NCBI RefSeq assembly: GCF_008728965.1
Contig: NZ_VSMC01000007.1
Location: 62,001 to 126,000, forward strand
Length of the DNA stretch: 64,000 nt
Source: Heminiphilus faecis
GTDB lineage: Bacteria > Bacteroidota > Bacteroidia > Bacteroidales > Muribaculaceae
Direction of reading: 5' to 3'
Translations under genes and position numbers: made by a program
Notes under the pieces: model-generated
Database searches by the model: none
Told to the model about the DNA's origin: nothing
The model's input: only the letters and a program-made list of their open reading frames with translations
In this document: one piece after another, positions 28,681 to 37,362 of the stretch
How positions within the stretch are numbered: position 1 is the first letter of the stretch
Layout of the letters: each line of letters begins with the position of its first letter

Positions 28681-28726
28681 GAAAAAATCCATAGTGGTGC
28701 GCCGTTGCCGGCGTGCACCACTATGG
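28681..28726 (-). terminator. Intrinsic terminator between frc and oxc
   Basis: A 12-bp perfect stem (28689-28700 with 28715-28726) with an inner GCCG/CGGC pairing, followed on the minus strand by ATTTTTTC. This is a strong Rho-independent terminator downstream of frc and before oxc. It should end or reduce transcription from frc into oxc. Confidence 0.8.
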
Positions 28727-28755
28727 TGGCATATATCGAGTCCCTGCAAGGCGTA

Positions 28756-30060
28756 TTATTTGGCCGGTTCTGCGGGCTTGGGCATAGGTGCCGTGGTGCC
28801 GTTTGCTTTGAATTGTGCAAGCTGTTCGGCTGTATATCCGAGTGTCGACAGGACTTCGTCAGTATTTCCGCCGAGCTCCGGACACGGGCCGTAGGTCGGC
28901 TGGTAGTTGGATATGGTGAACGGTACTCCTACAGTCACAAATTCTCCGATTTTACCGCCTTGGTTGATGCGTACAAGGGTATTGCCGTCGTATAGTGACT
29001 CGTCTGTCATGATCTCTTTTGTCGACAATACCGGTCCTACGGGCACGCCTGCTTTCGACAAGAGTTCCGTAACCTCGTATTTGGTCTTGTTGATGGTGAA
29101 CGTCTCGACACGTTTGTAGATTTCCTGTTTGTGCTTGTCGCGGGCGTCGGCCGTGTTGAAGTCGGGATTTGTAAGCCAGTCTTCAAAGCCGAGAGCTTTG
29201 GCGGCGAGTTCAAACTGCTTGGCGCCGCGCTGAAGTATGACATATACATAGGCGTTGGGGTCGGTCTCCCAGCCTTTGCATTTATAAGTCCAGCCGAGCA
29301 CACCGCTGCCCTCTTGGTTGCCGCTTCGTGGAACGAAGTCGCCGAATTTTTCGTTTGGATACTGCGGGAACTGAGTGAGGTAGCCTAAGCGGTCAAGAGT
29401 AAGCTGGTCGCGGGTTTTGATACGGCACAGATTAAGACATGCGTTGTGCATTGACTGGTAGACAAAGCTGCCTTCGCCGGTCTTCTCACGCTGAAGCAGG
29501 GCGGCGAGAATGCCTATGGTGAGGTGCATGCCGGTATTGGAGTCGCCCAGAGCGGCTCCCGACTGAGTTGGCACGTTGTCAGGGCCTTCCCACCATCCTG
29601 TGGTTGAGGCGGCTCCAGCTGTCACTTGTGCTATGGGTTCGTAGGCCTTGAGGTCTTTGTATTTTGACGATAAGGGGAAGCCTTTGATGGTACCGTATAC
29701 GCACTTCGGGTTAAGGGCGTGCACGGCTTCCCAGCTGAAACCGAGTTTGTCCATTGCTCCCGGATGAAGGTTTTCGATAAAAACGTCGGCACTCTTAATA
29801 AGCTTGGTAAGTATTTCCTTTCCGTCAGGAGTCTTGGCATCCAAGGCAAGTGATTTTTTATCGGAGTTGAGCTGCAGGAAGTAATAACTCGGTTCGTCAG
29901 GGTCAAACTGGATTTCACTACGTGTGGCGTCACCAACTCCGGGACGTTCTATCTTTATTACTTCGGCGCCGAGCCATGCGAGCAATTGTGTGCATGAGGG
30001 ACCCGACTGCACTTCTGTGAAGTCGATCACCTTGATTCCTTGTAGAGGAGCTGTGTTCAT
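28756..30060 (-). CDS. frc: Formyl-CoA:oxalate CoA-transferase
   Basis: Class III CoA-transferase that moves CoA from formyl-CoA to oxalate, feeding OXC. The family start IKVIDFTEVQSGPSCTQLLA includes the Gln at position 18. The catalytic Asp is Asp173 in LGDSNTGMH (Asp169 in Oxalobacter). The tetraglycine loop GGGGQ of the Oxalobacter enzyme appears here as EGSGV (residues 250-254). The length of 434 residues is normal, with a short Pro/Ala-rich tail. The CoA donor could also be acetyl- or succinyl-CoA, as in related enzymes. It is separated from oxc by 112 bases containing a terminator. Confidence 0.92.
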   Translation of the reverse strand: MNTAPLQGIKVIDFTEVQSGPSCTQLLAWLGAEVIKIERPGVGDATRSEIQFDPDEPSYYFLQLNSDKKSLALDAKTPDGKEILTKLIKSADVFIENLHPGAMDKLGFSWEAVHALNPKCVYGTIKGFPLSSKYKDLKAYEPIAQVTAGAASTTGWWEGPDNVPTQSGAALGDSNTGMHLTIGILAALLQREKTGEGSFVYQSMHNACLNLCRIKTRDQLTLDRLGYLTQFPQYPNEKFGDFVPRSGNQEGSGVLGWTYKCKGWETDPNAYVYVILQRGAKQFELAAKALGFEDWLTNPDFNTADARDKHKQEIYKRVETFTINKTKYEVTELLSKAGVPVGPVLSTKEIMTDESLYDGNTLVRINQGGKIGEFVTVGVPFTISNYQPTYGPCPELGGNTDEVLSTLGYTAEQLAQFKANGTTAPMPKPAEPAK

Positions 30061-30349
30061 AAACTTGAATTTTAGTGTGTAATAGAAAATGTTTATTTTA
30101 GAATATTAACACGGTAATAGCCAAAAGGTTTTGTTAAATAAGATTTAGGCAGCGAATGTGTTAATTTAAGGAGGCGTGTACGCAGAGTAAACGGCACTCT
30201 CCGTTTGATTCCGTTTTTTATATGGGTCCTTATTATTTTTATTGATGGATTATCATTATGATGTTATGGATAAGTACTAATGCTTTTTTGTAATTTGTTA
30301 TGAGGTTTGTGCTGTCATAATGTTAAAAATAAGATTTTTTTTGATGAAT

Positions 30350-30382
30350 TTTGCAATCTTAAATACTTTTTAGTTATCTTTG
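30350..30382 (+). promoter_or_regulatory. susCD promoter
   Basis: TTTG (30350-30353), 21 bp, TATCTTTG (30375-30382): a full Bacteroidota consensus. The start would be near 30390, leaving an unusually long leader of about 195 bases before susC. Confidence 0.7.
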
Positions 30383-30450
30383 CCACAATTATTGCGCGGA
30401 GGCGCGGTTTTGTCTCGTATTTATGCGGGGCTTGTAATGGAGGATAATTA

Positions 30451-30534
30451 ATGTCTGTCCTCTGTTTTATTGACAAAATTATCTCTTTCAGTAATACTGC
30501 AATAATCTTCTGGGGGGGGGTAATTTCCTGCTAA
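30451..30534 (+). CDS. Upstream ORF / leader peptide, 27 aa, with G9 tract
   Basis: A short reading frame in the susC leader, ATG at 30451 and TAA at 30532-30534. It is preceded by a strong ribosome site (GGAGGA, 30439-30444), unusual for this phylum. The product is hydrophobic (starts MSVLCFIDKIIS, ends FWGGVISC). A run of nine G (30512-30520) lies inside it; one G fewer would stop the frame at once, one more would extend it to a TAG at 30561. Whether it is translated is unknown; it could be a regulatory leader peptide or chance. Confidence 0.4.
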   Translation: MSVLCFIDKIISFSNTAIIFWGGVISC

Positions 30535-30584
30535 TCAGGTGGTTACATGAAACCCCATTTTAGAACTAAATAAATTATTGTAGT

Positions 30585-33500
30585 ATGAAGAAAGTATTTT
30601 TGTTACTTTTCGCACTCTTGACTGTAGTGACGGCATCGGCCCAGATGCGCACAGTTAAAGGTCAGGTTGTGTACGCCGGCGACGGCGAACCCCTCGCGGG
30701 AGCTACTATCCTTCCCGTTGGAGGCAGCGTTATGGGCACCGCTACCGATGTTGACGGTCACTTTACTATTAGTGTCGACCGTTCAGTCTCAAAAATCAAA
30801 GTATCCTATGTGGGAATGAGCACTCAGGAGGTCGATATAACCGACGCTCCCATGCTCATAAAGCTTCACAATTCCGAAAACAATCTTGACGAAGTGATGG
30901 TCGTGGCTTACGGTACGGCCAAGAAGTCGGCTTACACCGGTTCGGCATCGGTGGTCAATGCAGCCGAAATTCAGGATCGTCTTGTGACCGACGTCACCAA
31001 AGTTCTTGCAGGTACGGTGGCCGGTGTGCAGCTGCAGAGTACTACCGGTCAACCCGGTAGCGAGCCTACGGTGCGCATACGTGGTGTCGGCTCTATCAAC
31101 GCTTCCACAAGCCCGCTCTATGTTGTGGACGGTATACCTTATGACGGCGGCATGCGCTCAATCAACCCGCAGGACGTTGAGTCGATAACCGTACTTAAGG
31201 ATGCCGCTTCGGCCGCTCTTTACGGTGCGCGCGGTGCCAACGGTGTCATCCTCGTTACTACCAAGAAAGGTCGCGCAGGTGAGGCCAAGATAACTTTTGA
31301 CGCCCGTTGGGGTGCCAATTCCCGAATGATCCCCAACTACGACGTCATCACTGATCCTGACGAGTATGTGCTCGACTTCTATAACTCACGTCGCAACTAT
31401 GTGCTCTCGATGGGTTATGACGAAGACTTCGCTCACAACTGGTCGGTAAACGGCATTAACGCCGGCCCCGGCACAAGCAACATCTTCGGCTATCAGATGT
31501 ATACCATCCCCGAAGGTGAGAGCCTCATACTCCCTGACGGCACAATGAACCCCAACGCCACTCTCGGATATAAGGACGCCACCAACTACTTCATACCCGA
31601 TGACTGGCAGAAAGGTACCTATCATGACGGTTTCCGTCAGGAGTACAACCTTAGCGTATCGGGCGGTACCGATCGTTTCAACTACATGGTATCGGCGTCA
31701 TATCTTACTGACGAAGGTATAATAAAGGAGTCTAATTATGACCGTCTGGCCACTCGCGCCACTGCCGAGTATCAGGCCAAGAAGTGGCTCAAAATCGGTA
31801 CTAATCTTTCGTACACCTACGAGGCTATGAACAGCCCTCAGTCGCAGCAGTCTACCGGACAGTCAGGCAATGCCTCGTACGTGGCCAACTTCATCGCTCC
31901 CATCTATCCTATGTTTATACGTGACGTGGACGGCAATATCGTGTGCGACCCCATCACCGGCAACAAGCTGTATGACTTCGGTATGCGCGGTACAGGCACT
32001 GTGCTTCCCGGAAGTGACACCAAGTGGCGCTACTCACGTTCGTTCCTCGCCGGAGGTAATCCTACCGGTACTCTCATCTATGACAAGTCGGAGTATCTTT
32101 ATGACGTGTTCAACGGCAAGTGGTTTGCACAACTCACGCCCATCGACGGTCTTACACTTACCGGTACCGCCGGTTACTATCTGCGTAACCGCCGATTCAA
32201 CTATCTTGCCAACAGCAAGTACGGACAGCTCGCCAACTACGGCGGTCAGATACAACAACTCTCTACCCGTACAAGCTCGATCAACCTTCAGGGTCTTGCC
32301 AACTACCGCAAGACATTTGCCGAAGTTCATGACGTAGACATTCTCGTAGGTTATGAAAGCTATGAGCTTCAAGTCGACGAAATGGGAGGCGAGGGTATGA
32401 ACATATTCAACAACAATAACCATACGCTCTCCAACATCATTGACGAAAAAGATGTATACGGCAGTCAGGACAATTATGCCACACGCGGTATATTCGGACG
32501 TGTCAACTACAGCTATGACGGTCGCTACTACGGCAGTGTAAGCTATCGTCGTGACGCTTCGTCACGTTTCCACCCGAGTCATCGTTGGGGTAACTTCTGG
32601 TCCGTATCGGCCGCTTGGGACATCTCCAAAGAGAAGTTCATGGAGGATTTCGTGAATGTCGACATGCTTAAGTTCAAGGCCTCTTTCGGTCAGCAAGGTA
32701 ACGACGGCATAGGCAACGACTATGCTTACATCAACCAGTACAATCAGGCAGGTGCCGACGGTGTGTGGTCGGTAGGTACTCTTTATTATAAAGGTAACCC
32801 CGATCTTACATGGGAGACCTCCAACTCGTTCAATACCGGTTTTGACTTCAGTTTCTGGCAGGGCAAGCTCTCCGGTACACTCGAGTACTTCCTCCGTCAG
32901 ACCTCAGACATGCTTTACTATCGCCCTACCGGTCCGTCGCTCGGTTTCTCTTCGATGCCTATGAACGTAGGTTCGATGCGTAACAGCGGTCTTGAACTGG
33001 AGCTCATCTATCGTCCGATTGAGACCCGCCATATCACTTGGGACGTTAACTTCAACCTCACTTACGTACGCAACAAGGTCATCAAGCTCGCTCCCGAGCT
33101 TAACGGTACATGGATCAGCGGCTCTCGCATATATGAAGAGGGCAAGTCCATGTATCAGCTCTATCTTGTTAAGTATGCGGGGGTTGATCCCGAGAACGGC
33201 GACGCTCTGTATTGGGCAATGAAGTCTGACGGCACCGAAGAGGCTACCTCCGACTACAACCTCGCTTACTCCGGCAACGCGGCCCGCGGTTATGTGGCCA
33301 ACCGTCAGTCGACAGGCAACATCCTGCCTCCTGTATACGGTGGTTTCGGTACTTCGCTGAGCGCTTACGGCGTTGACTTCTCGATCCAGTGCGGCTATCA
33401 GCTCGGCGGTAAGATCATGGACTATGACTATCAGCTGTTGATGCACGGCGCCAACTCATCTGACAAGGGTACTGCCATGCACGTGGACTCACGCAATGCT

Positions 33501-33815
33501 TGGACTCCCGAGAACCCCAATACCGACGTTCCCCGTCTTGACTGGGGCGCCCAGTATACAAACCGTACAAGCGACCGCTGGCTTGAGAAGTCAGATTATT
33601 TCTCAATCAACAACATTACCCTCGGATACACTTTGCCGGCAGCCTTCACGCAGAAGTTCGGTATCGAAGCCGTGCGCGTTTACGGGGCAGCCGACAATGT
33701 GGCTCTCTGGTCGGCCCGCAAGGGTCTTGATCCCCGTCAGAGTTACGTGCAGAGTGCCGCCGGCTACTATGCTTCGCTCCGCACTGTATCGGGTGGTATA
33801 AAGGTGACTTTCTGA
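30585..33815 (+). CDS. SusC-family TonB-dependent outer-membrane receptor
   Basis: Outer-membrane TonB-dependent importer of 1076 residues. In order: a signal peptide (about 1-19), a carboxypeptidase-regulatory-like domain (TVKGQVVYAGDGEPLAGATI), a TonB-box-like region (DEVMVVAYGT), a plug with the SusC signature YVVDGIPYDGG and LKDAASAALYGARGANGVIL, and a long beta-barrel ending in a terminal Phe. It forms a lid-and-barrel complex with the SusD-like lipoprotein encoded 34 bases downstream. Codons ending in C dominate, suggesting strong expression. No glycoside hydrolase or SusE/F gene is adjacent, so the ligand cannot be guessed. Confidence 0.96.
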   Translation: MKKVFLLLFALLTVVTASAQMRTVKGQVVYAGDGEPLAGATILPVGGSVMGTATDVDGHFTISVDRSVSKIKVSYVGMSTQEVDITDAPMLIKLHNSENNLDEVMVVAYGTAKKSAYTGSASVVNAAEIQDRLVTDVTKVLAGTVAGVQLQSTTGQPGSEPTVRIRGVGSINASTSPLYVVDGIPYDGGMRSINPQDVESITVLKDAASAALYGARGANGVILVTTKKGRAGEAKITFDARWGANSRMIPNYDVITDPDEYVLDFYNSRRNYVLSMGYDEDFAHNWSVNGINAGPGTSNIFGYQMYTIPEGESLILPDGTMNPNATLGYKDATNYFIPDDWQKGTYHDGFRQEYNLSVSGGTDRFNYMVSASYLTDEGIIKESNYDRLATRATAEYQAKKWLKIGTNLSYTYEAMNSPQSQQSTGQSGNASYVANFIAPIYPMFIRDVDGNIVCDPITGNKLYDFGMRGTGTVLPGSDTKWRYSRSFLAGGNPTGTLIYDKSEYLYDVFNGKWFAQLTPIDGLTLTGTAGYYLRNRRFNYLANSKYGQLANYGGQIQQLSTRTSSINLQGLANYRKTFAEVHDVDILVGYESYELQVDEMGGEGMNIFNNNNHTLSNIIDEKDVYGSQDNYATRGIFGRVNYSYDGRYYGSVSYRRDASSRFHPSHRWGNFWSVSAAWDISKEKFMEDFVNVDMLKFKASFGQQGNDGIGNDYAYINQYNQAGADGVWSVGTLYYKGNPDLTWETSNSFNTGFDFSFWQGKLSGTLEYFLRQTSDMLYYRPTGPSLGFSSMPMNVGSMRNSGLELELIYRPIETRHITWDVNFNLTYVRNKVIKLAPELNGTWISGSRIYEEGKSMYQLYLVKYAGVDPENGDALYWAMKSDGTEEATSDYNLAYSGNAARGYVANRQSTGNILPPVYGGFGTSLSAYGVDFSIQCGYQLGGKIMDYDYQLLMHGANSSDKGTAMHVDSRNAWTPENPNTDVPRLDWGAQYTNRTSDRWLEKSDYFSINNITLGYTLPAAFTQKFGIEAVRVYGAADNVALWSARKGLDPRQSYVQSAAGYYASLRTVSGGIKVTF

Positions 33816-33849
33816 TAAATAATATTGTAAAATCACACAACAAGATTAA

Positions 33850-35466
33850 ATGATGAATAAATTCAGTAAAATATTATATACGGCCCTTGCCGGTGTTATG
33901 ATGGCCGGCTGTAACGACCTCGACACGGAGCCGATGGGCGGTATAATCACTGACGATCAGCGTCAGGATGTGATAGAGAACATGCCCGAGAAACTCAAGG
34001 ATGCGGTAACCGCTATCTTTGCCAACTTCTACGCTACCGAGGGTGCTTATGATGATATGCTCGACTTCGGTTATCCTACAATAATGATAACTCTTGATTC
34101 GCGCAGTCAGGACTTCATCACTACCGAACCGGGCGCTTACGGATGGTTTGAGGCGCCGGTGAAGTTTCAGGACAATACCGCTACGAGCCCTTCCTCCCGT
34201 ATTATCTGGGGTATTATGTACAACACCATCTTCTCTGCCAACGAGGTGCTCGGCATGATTGATGCCGATACCGACAATGAGACATATAAGTTTTATATCG
34301 GTCAGGCCCATGCCGCACGTGCTTATGCTTATTGGGTACTCGCTCAGGTATATCAGTTCAATTACGTAGGTAATGAAGATGCACCTTGCGTGCCTATCAT
34401 CACCGATAAGAATGCTGAGGAGGCTCTCATAAACGGAGCCAAGCGTTCGTCGGTAGGGGACGTATACACCCAGATGATCAATGATCTCAATCGTGCCGAA
34501 GAACTAATGGACGGTAACTCGCACGCTCTCCGTGACGACAACCGATATATCGATCTTGATGTTGTGAAGGCTATCCGCGCAAGAGTATACCTATGCATGC
34601 AGAAGTACGACAAGGCTGCCGATGATGCTTACGACGTGCTTATGTCGGGTAGTTTCTATCCGTTGTCGGTCGATGAAGCGGGTGTGCCGGGCTTCAACGT
34701 ACTTGACACTCACAACTGGATATGGGGTATACCCGTATCGGAGGTTGATGCCCGCGGTCTTTATACATTTACCGGATTCATGGGCTCTTATTCTTACGGA
34801 TATGCATACGCCGGTATGTGGCAGACCATAAACAGCGGTTTCTTTGACGAAATACCCGATGAAGACGTTCGCAAGAGCTGGTGGATCAGCACTGACCGCT
34901 ACTCTAACGCATACAACTACAGCGCCATGTACGGACCCTATACCGCCGCACAATATCTTGACGGAATGGGTGCTCCCGACTATGCCGTTACCAAATTCGC
35001 TCCCTATAAGGATGTACTTGAGCAGACTCTCGGTGCCTGCGACGTACCTCTGATACGTATCGAGGAGATGCAGCTTATCTTGGCCGAGTCTCTTGCCATG
35101 GGCTCAAGCCCGGGCGACGGTAAGGATATGCTTGAGTCGTTTGTCAACCGTTATCGTTGGCTTGATGCCGAGAACCCCTATGTATGTCCCGCCACTACTC
35201 CCGAAGGCATACGCGATGAGATCTGGCGTCAGCGCCGTATCGAACTTTGGGGCGAAGGCATGGCTTATTTTGACTGCATGCGCCTGAACAAGGGCATCGA
35301 CCGCAGCAATGCCGAAAACTGCGGCGACGAGTTCAAGTTCAAAATTCCCGCAGGCGAAGCTGTGTTGCTCTATCAGATTCCTAATGCGGAGATCGAGGGT
35401 AACCCCGCGCTGACTACGGCCGATCAGAATCCCACAGGTTCAGCACAGCCCTTCCTCGTACAATAA
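33850..35466 (+). CDS. SusD/RagB-family surface lipoprotein
   Basis: Surface-exposed nutrient-binding partner of the preceding SusC. The lipoprotein signal ends at Cys21 (MMAGCNDLDTEP). The helical TPR scaffold typical of SusD is seen around AHAARAYAYWVLAQVYQFNY and RARVYLCMQKYDKAADDAY. The C-terminal RagB part includes IRDEIWRQRRIELWGEGMAY and ends near the QIPNAEIEGNPALT segment that closes most SusD proteins. The length of 538 residues is typical. The ligand is unknown. It is followed by two hairpins, the second a good terminator. Confidence 0.95.
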   Translation: MMNKFSKILYTALAGVMMAGCNDLDTEPMGGIITDDQRQDVIENMPEKLKDAVTAIFANFYATEGAYDDMLDFGYPTIMITLDSRSQDFITTEPGAYGWFEAPVKFQDNTATSPSSRIIWGIMYNTIFSANEVLGMIDADTDNETYKFYIGQAHAARAYAYWVLAQVYQFNYVGNEDAPCVPIITDKNAEEALINGAKRSSVGDVYTQMINDLNRAEELMDGNSHALRDDNRYIDLDVVKAIRARVYLCMQKYDKAADDAYDVLMSGSFYPLSVDEAGVPGFNVLDTHNWIWGIPVSEVDARGLYTFTGFMGSYSYGYAYAGMWQTINSGFFDEIPDEDVRKSWWISTDRYSNAYNYSAMYGPYTAAQYLDGMGAPDYAVTKFAPYKDVLEQTLGACDVPLIRIEEMQLILAESLAMGSSPGDGKDMLESFVNRYRWLDAENPYVCPATTPEGIRDEIWRQRRIELWGEGMAYFDCMRLNKGIDRSNAENCGDEFKFKIPAGEAVLLYQIPNAEIEGNPALTTADQNPTGSAQPFLVQ

Positions 35467-35538
35467 CGAAAAAACGGGAACAAGTTTCCCGTCATGTTAC
35501 TTAAGAAGTAACGATTTTACTACAAAAATTGACCTAAT

Positions 35539-35568
35539 GACAGGGCGCGCCGTGAGGCGTGCCCTGTC
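35539..35568 (+). terminator. Terminator after susCD
   Basis: A 13-bp GC-rich stem (35539-35551 with 35556-35568, one G-U pair) with a 4-base loop, followed by an AT-rich stretch. A weaker 7-bp hairpin (35474-35492) lies just after the susD stop. Confidence 0.65.
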
Positions 35569-35645
35569 TGTTATATAATAATAGTATAATTTAAAAATTT
35601 CGCTAATTTTGACAAATTTAAGAGTTATGTGTTATAATTATTGAG

Positions 35646-35653
35646 TAACTTAG
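35646..35653 (+). promoter_or_regulatory. Possible -7 element of the S41 protease gene
   Basis: TAACTTAG differs from TAnnTTTG at one base and lies 20 bases before the ATG. No good -33 element was seen at the expected distance. Confidence 0.3.
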
Positions 35654-35672
35654 CAACTTAATTTTTCAAAGG

Positions 35673-37358
35673 ATGATGAAACGACGTAATTCACTGTTGG
35701 GCCGAGGGGTTGTTATGGCTTTTGTAGGAGCACTCGCGTTAAGCGCTATTGCGGCTACACGCAGCAACAAGGCCGAGATTACACGCAATCTCGATATATT
35801 TAATGCCCTTTATAAAGAGTTGCAGACCAACTATGTGGACTCTATCGATGCCGAGAAGTCGATCAATACTGCCATTGCGGCTATGCTCAACGACATCGAC
35901 CCTTATACCGAATACTTTCCTGCAAGCGCTCAGGAAGACCTTACGATGATGACTTCCGGCGAATATGCCGGCATAGGGTCGCTTATTGTGGAGAAGCCCG
36001 GTCAAGGAGTGTTTATATCAGAGCCATATTTCGGCACGCCATCACAGGAGGCCGGACTGAAAGCGGGTGACCTCATCATGATGATTGACAACGACACCGT
36101 GACCTCTTGGCACAGCGCTCAGGTGAGCGAGCGGTTGAAAGGTCAGGCGGGCACGCCGCTTAAAGTGACGGTAAAGCGTCCTTATGTGCAGGACTCCATA
36201 ATTACCTTTGACCTTGTGCGTCGCAAGATACAGATGCCTGCCGTGCCATATTACGGAGTGGTTAAGGATAATGTCGGATATATATATCTTACGTCGTTTA
36301 CCGACAAGGCGGCCAATGACGTGCGCAATGCGCTTATAGAACTGAAAAAGGACCCCCGCGTGAAGTCTATTGTACTCGATCTTCGCGGCAACCGTGGCGG
36401 TCTGCTTGAGGCGGCTGTAAAGATAGTGGGCCTTTTTGTCCCCAAAAATACCGAAGTGTTGCGTACCCGTGGTAAAGGGCTTCTTAATGAGAAGGTATAC
36501 AAGACCACATCGGCACCTATTGATACGAAGATACCGCTGGCGGTATTCATAGACGGCGCTTCCGCGTCAAGTTCCGAGATTACGGCCGGCGCGCTTCAGG
36601 ATCTTGACCGTGCCGTCATTATCGGAAGCCGTTCATTCGGAAAGGGGCTTGTTCAGTCGACCCGCCAGTTGCCTTACGACGGCATGCTTAAAGTGACCAT
36701 AGCCAAATACTACATACCGAGCGGCCGACTTATACAGGCTATCGACTACAGTCACCGCAATCCCGACGGATCTGTGGCACGCATTCCCGACTCGCTTACC
36801 AGTGTGTTCAAGACAGTGCACGGCCGTGAGGTGCGCGACGGCGGCGGTATCACTCCCGATGTGCCCATCGATTACGGCGAGGTGAACCGCCTTACCTACA
36901 ATATAGTCAGTGACAACTGGGCGTTTGATTACGCTACGAAGTTTGCAGCTGAACATCCTGTGATAGTTCCTGCAGCGGAGTTTGACATAACCGACTCGAT
37001 ATTCACCGACTTCAAGTCATTCATAAATCCCGACAAGTTTAATTACGACAAGGCATGCGAGCAGATGGTGACGGCGCTCAAGAAGACCGCCGAGGTCGAG
37101 GGCTATATGAACGACTCGGTAAAAAAAGAGCTTGATGTCATAGAAAAACTGCTCAAGCATAATCTCGGTCATGACCTTGATAATAACCGTGACGATATCG
37201 TGGATATTCTTGCCGGAGAGATAATAAAGCGTTACTATTATCAGGAAGGACAGGTGATACAGACCCTCAAGCGTGACGCGGCTCTCGATTCGGCGGCTGT
37301 GATACTTAACGACAAAGTACGATATACATCAATCCTGTCACCCCGAAAAAAGTCTTGA
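35673..37358 (+). CDS. S41-family C-terminal processing protease
   Basis: Exported protease of the CtpA/Prc type, 561 residues. An N-terminal signal or anchor helix covers about residues 12-29. A PDZ domain follows at about 95-170 (SGEYAGIGSLIVEKPGQG, EAGLKAGDLIMMIDND). The catalytic core has Ser299 in DGASASSSEI and Lys324 in RSFGKG, 25 residues apart as in Prc. It probably trims or degrades periplasmic proteins. A roughly 170-residue helical tail follows the core. mfd begins 5 bases after its stop. Confidence 0.93.
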   Translation: MMKRRNSLLGRGVVMAFVGALALSAIAATRSNKAEITRNLDIFNALYKELQTNYVDSIDAEKSINTAIAAMLNDIDPYTEYFPASAQEDLTMMTSGEYAGIGSLIVEKPGQGVFISEPYFGTPSQEAGLKAGDLIMMIDNDTVTSWHSAQVSERLKGQAGTPLKVTVKRPYVQDSIITFDLVRRKIQMPAVPYYGVVKDNVGYIYLTSFTDKAANDVRNALIELKKDPRVKSIVLDLRGNRGGLLEAAVKIVGLFVPKNTEVLRTRGKGLLNEKVYKTTSAPIDTKIPLAVFIDGASASSSEITAGALQDLDRAVIIGSRSFGKGLVQSTRQLPYDGMLKVTIAKYYIPSGRLIQAIDYSHRNPDGSVARIPDSLTSVFKTVHGREVRDGGGITPDVPIDYGEVNRLTYNIVSDNWAFDYATKFAAEHPVIVPAAEFDITDSIFTDFKSFINPDKFNYDKACEQMVTALKKTAEVEGYMNDSVKKELDVIEKLLKHNLGHDLDNNRDDIVDILAGEIIKRYYYQEGQVIQTLKRDAALDSAAVILNDKVRYTSILSPRKKS

Positions 37359-37362
37359 CGCA

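Larger units (their letters stand above)
30061..30584. other. 524-bp intergenic region between frc and susC
   Basis: AT-rich region between divergent genes. It holds the susC promoter (30350-30382), a leader of about 195 bases, and an upstream ORF (30451-30534). No convincing promoter for frc was found on the minus strand. A small inverted repeat (AAACGG/CCGTTT, 30189-30206) is of unknown meaning. A minus-strand TAATTTTG (30474-30481) could start an antisense RNA, but it is weak. Confidence 0.6.

Noticed and set aside
30474-30481. Minus-strand TAATTTTG in the susC leader as start of an antisense small RNA
   Set aside because: Antisense RNAs occur in some Bacteroides polysaccharide loci, but here the -33 is only ATTG at 18 bp and no terminator was found downstream.
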